Source of the DNA: Anaerolineaceae bacterium | GTDB taxonomy: Bacteria > Chloroflexota > Anaerolineae > Aggregatilineales > Phototrophicaceae | Length of the DNA: 64,000 bases | Direction of reading: 5' to 3' | Assembly (NCBI GenBank): GCA_002699585.1 | Contig: PABP01000038.1 | Span: 558,001 to 622,000, forward strand | Part shown: in pieces, positions 8,801-15,706 of the stretch | How the letters are laid out: each line of letters begins with the position of its first letter | How positions within the stretch are numbered: the first letter of the stretch is position 1 | Notes under the pieces: generated by a model | What the model was told of the DNA's origin: nothing | Seen by the model: the letters and a program-made list of their open reading frames with translations, nothing else | Databases searched by the model: none | Made by a program: the position numbers and the translations under genes

Positions 8801-11800
8801 ACACGAAGTCAAAAGTCATATCGGCGTAGGCATCGTCATCCACGTTCTTCAGGATTGTGATGCTACCCATTTCCTGATAGTTACCGAAGTACATGATGGC
8901 GAAGTTGTTGATACCGGATGCATCCAGCGTCTTACATGGGACATTGTAGGTCCCATCAAGTGTTCCTGGTTCGCTGTTGATCCAGCCGGCTTGTTCGATT
9001 TCGCAAACCGTGTAAGTCTCGCTCGGCGACAGACCATTGAAGGTCACGCGAATGCCCAGGTCGTTCGGCGCACCTGCGTTTTCAGCCGAGGTAGTACCAG
9101 AATCTACCTGGTTGCCCTGGCTGTCATAGATAACAAAGTTCCAACCCGTCAGCGTGTTGCCCGTCGGACCACCACTGCTACCCGTATTGACTTCATTGTT
9201 GCTGCCATTCTGGTCCAGATCGTTGTACTTAATGACGCGAATTGCGACACTTGGTTCAGTGACTGTGACCGTATCAGAGCAGCTATTGTTGTCTTCGTTA
9301 CTCTCGACAATTTCGTCATCGGGATCAATCGTACATTCGCCATCAGTTGGGTTGACGAGGTCGCCAGTCGCGGTCGGTGCCGCCTGGACTGAAACATCGA
9401 AGGATCCGCCAGGCTGGAACGTCAGGCTACCTAATGCGACACAGGTCAATACGTTGGTATTGATCATACAATCGAAGCCGCCAATGAGGTTGTTAAGATT
9501 GGAGGTATCTGGGAAAGGATAATAGGTTGCGCCATTCGGCAGGTTATCCCTGAAAATGACCTCGCCATCCGCAAAGGTAGCCTCACCTAAACCGTCATTT
9601 GCCAGTGTAATCGTCCAGTTGAACGGAGCGCCCACAAAACCAGTGCCATTGGTGTCATTAACCTTGACAGCAGTCAGGTCGGGCTGCGGTTCTTCATAGT
9701 TGCCGAAGTACATGATGGCGAAGTTATTGATGCCGGATGCATCCAGCGACTTACAGGGTGCATTGTAGGTCCCATCAAGCGTACCCGGATCGCTGTTGTT
9801 CCAGCCGGATTGCTCAACTTCGCAGACCGTGTAGGTCTCGCTCGGCGACAGACCATCGAAGGTCACCCGGATGCCCAGATCGTTCGGCGCACCCGGGTTT
9901 TCAGCCGAGGTTGTACCTGAATCTACCTGGTTGCCTTGGCTATCGTAGATAACGAAGTCCCAACCCGTCAGCGTGTTACCCGTCGGGCCACCGCTGTTAC
10001 CTGTGTTGACTTCATTGTTGCTGCCATTCTGGTTCAGGTCATTGTACTTAATGACGCGGATGGCAACAGGCGGCTCGTAGTTGTTGTTAAACGTACAAAC
10101 CGCATCTTCGCCTGCTTCCAGCACAATCGTCAGACCATTGGCCAACGCCGTGTTGTTGTTGCCATTGCCACAGTCAATCATGTCCAGATCCCAATCACTC
10201 GGAACGGTTTCTGTCACTGTGTAGTTACCTGCGGGCAGGTCACTGACCACGTACGGTGCGCCGTTCTCGCTCAGCGAGAAGTTGGTCGACCCATTGAACA
10301 CGAAGTCAAAGTCCATGTCAGCAAAGCTGTTGTCATCCACGTTCTTCAGGATCGTGATGCTGCCTGTCGGCGGTGGCGGTGTATAGACGTTGTTGAAGGT
10401 ACAGACCGCATCTTCGCCTGCTTCCAGCACAACTGTCAGACCATTGGCCAACGCCGTGTTGTTGTTGCCGTTGCCACAGTCAATCGTGTCCAGATCCCAA
10501 TCTGCCGGGACTGTCTCCGTGACGGTGTAGTTACCTGCGGGTAGGTCACTGACCACAAACGGTGCACCATTCTCGCTCAGCGAGAAGTTGGTCGACCCAT
10601 TGAACACAAAGTCGAAAGTCATATCGGCGAAGCTGTTGTCATCTACGTTCTTCTGGATCGTGATGCTGCCTGTCGGCGGTGGCGGTGTATAGACGTTGTT
10701 GAAGGTACAGACCGCGTCTTCTCCGGCTTCCAGCACAACAGTCAGACCATTGGCCAATGCCGTGTTGTTGTTGCCATTGCCACAGTCAATCGTGTCCAGA
10801 TCCCAATCACTCGGAACGGTTTCTGTCACTGTGTAGTTACCTGCGGGCAGGTCACTGACGACAAACGGTGCACCATTCTCACTCAGCGAGAAGTTGGTCG
10901 ACCCATTGAACACGAAGTCAAAGTCCATGTCCGCAAAGCTGTTGTCATCCACATTCTTCAGGATCGTGATGCTGCCTGTTGGCTGGTAGTTGCCGAAGTA
11001 CCTGATCGCTATCGAGCCGGCATTCGACGTATTGATTGTCTCGCAAGGCCGTGATAGACCTGTCGCACCCGGATCGGAATTGATGCCTGGGTCCGTGTTG
11101 ATCCATCCCGCTTGCTCGACTTCACAGATCGTGTAGGTCGCATCTTTCACGAGGTCGGCAAAGGTCACACGCACACCAAGGTCATTGGTCGCGTTCTCAA
11201 CCGATGTCGTACCCGTGCCCAGCAACTGCCCCTGGTCGTCATACAGCTCGAAGGTCCAACCCGTCAGCGTCGCGCCTGTCGGTGGGCCGCTCGGACCAAG
11301 ATCGATTTCGTCAGTGGTCCCATCCTGATTCAAGTCGTTGTACTTGATGACCCGAATATCAACAAGCTCAGGCGGGGCTTCTTCTGGGCCGCAGAACTTG
11401 ATATTGGAAATGGCAGCGTTGTTCTGGCCGTTGGGCGTGAAGATGCCACTATTATCGAAGCTGCCACTGGTAGCTACAGGTGAATAAGTATCTGTATGGA
11501 CATCATTCGCCCCTTTAATCAGGACGTGGCTGATAGATTCTGTCGATGTCCATGTACCGCCAGTCTCATCACCCGTGATGACGACGCCACCATCATTGTT
11601 CCCCTCCAGAACATAGTTGCCACCCTCATAGTTGAACTTAGCAAGCTGCACTGTGTCAACCGGGCACTCCTCATTAGGATTGCCACCCCCATCATTGGGA
11701 TTTGCTTGCGTGTGTATTTGGGTGTTTGTACTTAAGACGACCGGATTGGTTGGGGTCTCCACAGAGATCTGATTGGTTTCTTCAGTTACTATATCCGTTT

Positions 11801-11957
11801 CGGAATTGATGAAGTTTGCGATAATCGCCTGGAAGATTGCTCTAACTTCCGGCGGTGAATCTGCAAATGCTTCTTCCGAAATGGGTATACAGGCTGTCGA
11901 TACCAACCCCACCAAGAGAAATAGCCAAATTGCTCGTTGTCGCAAAAATGTCAGCAT
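5886..11957 (-). CDS. giant modular secreted/surface protein with SpaA/SdrD-like repeats and PPTEA tail
   Basis: A 2023-residue protein, probably extracellular. Residues 1-32 form a signal peptide (hydrophobic AIWLFLLVGLVSTAC); the Cys is not in a canonical lipobox, so a lipoprotein is doubtful. After a unique region to about 195, modules follow in order: SdrD/Cna-B-like (IRVIKYNDLNQDG) at about 200-325; three SpaA-like repeats at 327-421, 430-523 and 532-626; a second SdrD-like module at 629-755; a CARDB-like module (PDLTAVKVNDTNG) to about 904; a third SdrD-like module at 905-1028; three more SpaA-like repeats to about 1327; two DUF11-like repeats to about 1555; another SpaA-like domain to about 1650; a unique C-terminal domain; and the pentapeptide tail from about 1900. 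No LPXTG motif or C-terminal membrane helix is visible, so anchoring is unclear. A role as adhesin or envelope stalk is inference. GAGAG precedes the ATG. Confidence 0.85.
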   Translation of the reverse strand: MLTFLRQRAIWLFLLVGLVSTACIPISEEAFADSPPEVRAIFQAIIANFINSETDIVTEETNQISVETPTNPVVLSTNTQIHTQANPNDGGGNPNEECPVDTVQLAKFNYEGGNYVLEGNNDGGVVITGDETGGTWTSTESISHVLIKGANDVHTDTYSPVATSGSFDNSGIFTPNGQNNAAISNIKFCGPEEAPPELVDIRVIKYNDLNQDGTTDEIDLGPSGPPTGATLTGWTFELYDDQGQLLGTGTTSVENATNDLGVRVTFADLVKDATYTICEVEQAGWINTDPGINSDPGATGLSRPCETINTSNAGSIAIRYFGNYQPTGSITILKNVDDNSFADMDFDFVFNGSTNFSLSENGAPFVVSDLPAGNYTVTETVPSDWDLDTIDCGNGNNNTALANGLTVVLEAGEDAVCTFNNVYTPPPPTGSITIQKNVDDNSFADMTFDFVFNGSTNFSLSENGAPFVVSDLPAGNYTVTETVPADWDLDTIDCGNGNNNTALANGLTVVLEAGEDAVCTFNNVYTPPPPTGSITILKNVDDNSFADMDFDFVFNGSTNFSLSENGAPYVVSDLPAGNYTVTETVPSDWDLDMIDCGNGNNNTALANGLTIVLEAGEDAVCTFNNNYEPPVAIRVIKYNDLNQNGSNNEVNTGNSGGPTGNTLTGWDFVIYDSQGNQVDSGTTSAENPGAPNDLGIRVTFDGLSPSETYTVCEVEQSGWNNSDPGTLDGTYNAPCKSLDASGINNFAIMYFGNYEEPQPDLTAVKVNDTNGTGFVGAPFNWTITLANDGLGEATFADGEVIFRDNLPNGATYYPFPDTSNLNNLIGGFDCMINTNVLTCVALGSLTFQPGGSFDVSVQAAPTATGDLVNPTDGECTIDPDDEIVESNEDNNSCSDTVTVTEPSVAIRVIKYNDLDQNGSNNEVNTGSSGGPTGNTLTGWNFVIYDSQGNQVDSGTTSAENAGAPNDLGIRVTFNGLSPSETYTVCEIEQAGWINSEPGTLDGTYNVPCKTLDASGINNFAIMYFGNYQEMGSITILKNVDDDAYADMTFDFVFDGSTNFSLSENGAPFVVSDLPAGNYTVTETVPAEWDLDTIDCGNGNNNTALANGLTIVLEAGEEAVCTFNNVYTPPPPVGSITILKNVDDDSYADMSFDFVFDGSTNFSLSENGAPFVVSDLPAGNYTVTETVPSDWDLDTIDCGNGNNNTALANGLTIVLEAGEEAVCTFNNVYTPPPPVGSITILKNVDDDSFADMDFDFVFNGSTNFSLSENGTPYVVSDLPAGTYNVTENVPPGWDLTSIDCGPNNNTGATNGLNIVLEAGEDAVCTFNNINLSSSIDVIKTASVSEVTAPGGNVTFTFRIENTGSDTVTINSLTDTVFGDLNGQGACSVPQVIGIGSDYQCTLDTVVNGSGGDVHYNVVTASGVDSTNDPVSGEDDATVNIVAPLVGEINVTKTPSVSEVTAPGELVTFTFKIDNIGTDTVTIDSLLDTVFGDLDGQGTCSVPQVISVAGSYECSLDVFIAGDAGDSHYNVVTASGTDTSNNAVSDNDDATVNIVAPPVGSIVLTKSVNWNGVPVDSNQSFQLCIDGDALSSPQCQSVGANGGTVTFSDLPLGEYTAYETDPGSDWTVSGGGSVTLDAPDQQKSVTITNTHDIFVQALTLEATCPAGTIIVTNPNGFVVNFQYANQSYSVGANATTQITAQPGETVTITFDGGSATATAKVSTDCGTVSQEPGLTCPANWTLIGESRATLGINHPNLVLEASVNFNLSDEYEDYEVSVQVASAVGHPENGCLIGGGNDGTKYPCDQGQNVESFNVLFDGSQVANIPDHGEDQWQSFGTVYNGTIGAGSHTVTYRHVGYGPTPESVTYKSIVCVLEGTPAQTQAAEEEAFQSLEVPLSGDVTETSPTEAPPTEAPPTEAPPTEAPPTEAPPTEAPPTEAPPTEAPPTEAPPTEAPPTEAPPTEAPPTEAPPTEAPPTEAPPTEAPPTEAPPTEAPPTEAPPTEAPPADEAPPTEAPPTEAPPAEEA
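5889..6258 (-). repeat. 15-bp minisatellite encoding the PPTEA tail
   Basis: About 20 uninterrupted 15-base units (GGCGGNGCYTCNGTT on the plus strand), plus degenerate end units with PPADEA and PPAEEA, encode the Pro/Thr/Glu/Ala C-terminal tail. The units differ almost only at synonymous third positions. A tract like this is prone to slippage, so copy number may vary between strains. Confidence 0.93.
7973..8868 (-). repeat. three tandem SpaA-like coding repeats (copies 4-6)
   Basis: Three roughly 300-base units (about 7973-8253, 8280-8551 and 8586-8868) each encode a domain that starts GSITILKNVDD, has FSLSENGxPxVVSDLPAG in the middle and ends VCTFNN. They are nearly identical to each other and to copies 1-3 at 10080-10978, so recent duplication or gene conversion is likely. 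Confidence 0.9.
10080..10978 (-). repeat. three tandem SpaA-like coding repeats (copies 1-3)
   Basis: Units at about 10080-10363, 10390-10669 and 10695-10978 encode the first three near-identical SpaA-like domains. They are joined by YTPPPPTGSI linkers, the same linker type as in copies 4-6. Confidence 0.9.
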
Positions 11958-12476
11958 GCATCTGTTCTCTCAATAAAGTGAATAAGCAGCCGGATTGGGT
12001 TACTAAGTCTCTTACCCTCCTCAAAGCTTGACCAATCCGCAAAGGCCTACTAATAGTGCAAGCACTGTACCCTTACTGCCTAACACCCACCTAACAAGCT
12101 GTCATTTCTAGAAATAAATCATTAAACTATTTTTATAAGTAATTGATAAAGCCAATTAATATGATGAATAAGTCCTATTACATTGTGTGCACAAGTTCGC
12201 TATCCTATTCAAAATGAAGGGTATATGTTGTAAGCTAACCCCAAACAAAATATCGACTCGTCTTAACTAAACCTACACAGAATTAATGCTTTAATATGGA
12301 ATAGATATCAATGCTTACTGTAAGGTACGCCATAAATTAGCAGTTCATAACATCTACGGGAACGTATTTGCTGCAATTCATGCTTGCTCAACTTACAGAT
12401 TTCAGTTTCATTCTACAATAAGCAATAATAGCTAACCAAATTCTGAGTTGTTCTTTGGGGTCTAGGAAGGTCTGTA
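11958..12476. other. 519-base AT-rich intergenic region between divergent surface-protein genes
   Basis: This region must carry the promoters of the leftward giant protein and the rightward protease-like gene. It is clearly more AT-rich than its surroundings. I see no convincing coding ORF, RNA gene or clean -35/-10 pair. AGGAAGG at 12463-12472 is the ribosome binding site of the rightward gene. Confidence 0.6.
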
Positions 12477-15400
12477 ATGCGCAAATTGATCGTAGTCATG
12501 TGCATCCTGTTGTTGCTGTTGCCAGCAACCAATGCGCAAGACATCACCACCGTTGCCGGTGCGTCGACTTCTATTACACTATCAGCACCAGAAGATGCTG
12601 CTGAGCCACTCACCTTTATCGTAGATGCCCTGCCTATCAACGGGCTGCTGACAGGTGAAGCACCGAACTTGGTGTACCAGCCGAAGGCAGGTTTTGTCGG
12701 CACGGATACAGTGACCTATACCGTCATCGATGGCACAGGTATCGTCACCACTAGCACGCTGGTCATTCAAATCACTGAAGATGAGACAACTTCAGCCCCA
12801 GCGGCTGCTGTGGCTATTGAGCCACAGACGACCGTCGAGCTTGAGGCCAACAGCAATGTCGCTTTTACAATCGCCCTGGGCGAAGCCTTTGAGTTACTTG
12901 TCGAGCCAACGCATGGTACGCTCTCTGGTCAGGTTCCTGATATCATCTACACGCCAGATGAGGGCTTTAATGGTGAAGACAGCTTCTCCTACAGCGTGGT
13001 CATTGATGGCGTCGAGCAAACATACGAAGTTACCTTCGCTGTTGGCAACGTCAACGGGCTGGTGGCTGCCACACGGCCACCCAATAACTACACCGCATTG
13101 CCGGGTCTGTCATTGGCACTGACAGAATTGGTACGCCCAAGTAGCTTAACAGCCGTACGTGCAGAAGCAGCTTCCTTTGTTGAGAACAATCTCGTCAGCG
13201 TGGTTGTGCAGGCAAGTGACAGTGCCGATGCTGCTACATCAGCCATCACGGCTGCGGGTGGCGTGGTCGTTTCCACTGCTACAGGTTTCGTGGTAGCAGA
13301 AGTTCCAGTAAGTAGCCTGATGAGCCTGGGGACCCACCCCAGTATTGCGTATATACGTCTGCCCCAGCGCTTCACGACGATGGGCAATGTGGAAGTTGAT
13401 CGTCCTGCTTCAGGTTTGTCTACGTTGAGTATCCCCTTAGAGACTCAGTCGGGTACCGTCACATCCGAAGCAGTCACATATACGAATGCGAGTGCCTGGC
13501 ACACCGCCGGGTATACAGGTGATGGCGTCAAGATCGGCGTCATTGATTATGGCTTTGATGACACAGGCTCCTATGCGGCTGATCTAGGATGTTTGGTGGA
13601 AGTGAAGAATGCGAATAACACTACCTATACCACAACCGGATCCGACGATGGCATACCGGCGCTCGAAACCATTTGTGACATGGCCCCTGATGCAGAAGTT
13701 TATGCTCGCCATGTTGCAGATGAAAGCCAGTTCTATACAGCAATGGATAACCTGGCAGCCCTAAATGTGGACATCATTTACGCGGCACTCCAACCACTGG
13801 CAACCTTAACCTCCACGGACCCGCTTAATATGGGTGATGGTTCCAGCCCTATTGATGCCAAAGTCGATACCATTGTGGGTGTAAACGACATTCTGGTCGT
13901 CGTTCCATCCGGGGATAACCACGATTCTAACTATGAAGGGCCACTTGACCTTATTATGGCAGACATCAACGGCGATGGATCCGTCGTGGAGATGGTGCAT
14001 ACTTTCGATGGCGAGATCTCTGGTTGGGGTACGGATGTCTTTAATAAGCTACTTGAGCAAGACCCATTTGACTCCGAACTTGACATCACTTCCGGCAGCT
14101 TGACCTTTGTCCTTACATGGAAAGAAGGGATGACGACTCCCGTCGAGCTGGACTTAACACTTTACAAGTACAATACGACGTCCAGTGCATGGGAAGAATT
14201 GGTTTCATCAAAAGAGGATGCACCACCAACGAGAGAAATCCTGACAATTAGCTATAATCAGCTCCCGATCGGTCGGTATCGTCTGGCAATCGTCGCAGCT
14301 GGGAGCGGCAACCCAGAAGACTATGAAGATAATCAGTGGATCCAACTGACGGAACTCAGAAACAACATCGTCATCTTCCAGGATCGCTATAAATACAGCA
14401 GCATTATCGCTCCGGCGACTTCCCAGACCGCATTTACAGTGGGTGCATTCTATCAAGCCGACGCATCCACACGCACACTGGATACATTCAGTGCACACGG
14501 GCCAGCCAATACACAAGGCGGTGGCGACCCATTTGCGGCTGTAGGTGGCTACTTCCAACCGCAGATCGTCGCGCAAAATGGCACTGATGTTAGTTATGGT
14601 GGCGCCTACACGGGTGGGTTCAACGGAACACGGGCAGCCGCAGCCCATGCTGCGGGTGCCGCAGCCCTTGTCAAAGAATTGAATCCGAGCTATACGCGCA
14701 TAGATCTGGGGAACGATTTGCGGACACGCGCTCTCCTGAATTCTGGTGATCCTGGTGCAGCCGGCCCTGATACAGCTTATGGGTATGGCTTCCTCTATCT
14801 GGGTAATCCAACAGATGATGCTAGCTGCGATGTGGATACCATCGGTATTTACCGCGATAGCGATTTCAGTTGGTATTTACGTAATAGCAACACCTCTGGC
14901 TTTGCCCAATATGTTTTTAACTATGGGTTGCCATCGGATCAATCGATTACTGGAGATTGGGATGGCGACGGTGATGATACCGTTGGCATTTATCGCAACG
15001 GTACATTCTTTTTGAAGAACACAAATACTACGGGTGTTGGCGATGTTACCTTTGCATTCGGAGCTCCCACCGACATACCTATCGCCGGTGACTGGAACGG
15101 TGACGGAATTGATACAGTAGGCTTGTATCGTCCAAGCAGCGGATCCTGGTTCCTCATTGATGCCAATGAGTCACGCGCTCCTGATTATGCGTTCACCTAT
15201 GGCCTCGTGAATGAAACACCTGTCACAGGCGACTGGAATGGGGACGGTAATGACACGATCGGCATCTTCCGTGCGAGTGATAGCACATGGTATTTGCGCA
15301 ACTCGAATTCAGCAGGATTTGCTGAATCACTCATCGTATTTGGTAATCCCGCTACGGACAATGCGATCACAGGTGACTGGAACGGCGATTGCGTTGATAC

Positions 15401-15533
15401 GATTGGGCTGTATCGTCGAGCAGAAGCGAACTGGTTCTTGAAAAATACGAATTCAACGGGCATTGCGGATGTTACCTTTACCTATGGTCTTCCAAATGAA
15501 ACACCTGTTTCAGGTGATTGGGACAACAATTAG
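12477..15533 (+). CDS. subtilisin-like (S8 fold) secreted pseudoprotease with GDWNGDG repeats
   Basis: A 1018-residue secreted protein: signal peptide 1-21 (LIVVMCILLLLLPATNAQ); two Ig/cadherin-like segments to about 190 (VYQPKAGFVGTDTVTYTV, then IYTPDEGFNGEDSFSY); an S8 peptidase-like domain at about 335-770; then five or six roughly 46-residue repeats with GDWNGDGxDTxGxxR, probably Ca-binding FG-GAP-like blades. The catalytic Asp is present (D357 in VIDYGFD). Other active-site positions are lost compared with the next gene: the NHG histidine motif is deleted (DDGIPALE), the oxyanion Asn is Asp480 (PSGD), and the serine is Arg719 (GTRAAAAHAAG in place of GTSAAAPHAAG). The reading frame is intact over 3 kb, so it is a maintained inactive paralogue rather than decay. 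A binding or scaffold role, or an inhibitor/decoy of its partner, is inference. Confidence 0.85.
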   Translation: MRKLIVVMCILLLLLPATNAQDITTVAGASTSITLSAPEDAAEPLTFIVDALPINGLLTGEAPNLVYQPKAGFVGTDTVTYTVIDGTGIVTTSTLVIQITEDETTSAPAAAVAIEPQTTVELEANSNVAFTIALGEAFELLVEPTHGTLSGQVPDIIYTPDEGFNGEDSFSYSVVIDGVEQTYEVTFAVGNVNGLVAATRPPNNYTALPGLSLALTELVRPSSLTAVRAEAASFVENNLVSVVVQASDSADAATSAITAAGGVVVSTATGFVVAEVPVSSLMSLGTHPSIAYIRLPQRFTTMGNVEVDRPASGLSTLSIPLETQSGTVTSEAVTYTNASAWHTAGYTGDGVKIGVIDYGFDDTGSYAADLGCLVEVKNANNTTYTTTGSDDGIPALETICDMAPDAEVYARHVADESQFYTAMDNLAALNVDIIYAALQPLATLTSTDPLNMGDGSSPIDAKVDTIVGVNDILVVVPSGDNHDSNYEGPLDLIMADINGDGSVVEMVHTFDGEISGWGTDVFNKLLEQDPFDSELDITSGSLTFVLTWKEGMTTPVELDLTLYKYNTTSSAWEELVSSKEDAPPTREILTISYNQLPIGRYRLAIVAAGSGNPEDYEDNQWIQLTELRNNIVIFQDRYKYSSIIAPATSQTAFTVGAFYQADASTRTLDTFSAHGPANTQGGGDPFAAVGGYFQPQIVAQNGTDVSYGGAYTGGFNGTRAAAAHAAGAAALVKELNPSYTRIDLGNDLRTRALLNSGDPGAAGPDTAYGYGFLYLGNPTDDASCDVDTIGIYRDSDFSWYLRNSNTSGFAQYVFNYGLPSDQSITGDWDGDGDDTVGIYRNGTFFLKNTNTTGVGDVTFAFGAPTDIPIAGDWNGDGIDTVGLYRPSSGSWFLIDANESRAPDYAFTYGLVNETPVTGDWNGDGNDTIGIFRASDSTWYLRNSNSAGFAESLIVFGNPATDNAITGDWNGDCVDTIGLYRRAEANWFLKNTNSTGIADVTFTYGLPNETPVSGDWDNN

Positions 15534-15604
15534 GTAAAACAGAGCTTACTTCACATGGCTTGCATGCCAGATATGCAAGTCATTGGAGAATCCATAACAA
15601 CGTC

Positions 15605-15632
15605 AAAAGGGACAGCTTAGGCTGTCTCTTTT
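15605..15632 (+). terminator. intrinsic terminator after the pseudoprotease gene
   Basis: A 12-bp stem with one G-T wobble (AAAAGGGACAGC / GCTGTCTCTTTT) and a 4-base loop ends in a T-run. It isolates the two tandem paralogues, so the second needs its own promoter. Confidence 0.8.
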
Positions 15633-15646
15633 GGCTTAGCAGGCAA

Positions 15647-15674
15647 TTGAGACTCCGCAAAATTTCACTATAAT
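15647..15674 (+). promoter_or_regulatory. sigma70-type promoter of the active subtilase gene
   Basis: -35 TTGAGA (15647-15652), a 16-base spacer and a perfect -10 TATAAT (15669-15674). Transcription would start near 15681, about 26 bases before the ATG. The AGGAGC ribosome binding site fits between. Confidence 0.75.
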
Positions 15675-15706
15675 GTGAACACTCGCTAAAATCATTAGGA
15701 GCAAAC

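Noticed and set aside
9154-10544. Plus-strand ORFs of 120-200 codons opposite the giant protein
   Set aside because: They are low-complexity shadows created by the repeated modules; none has a ribosome binding site or recognisable domain.
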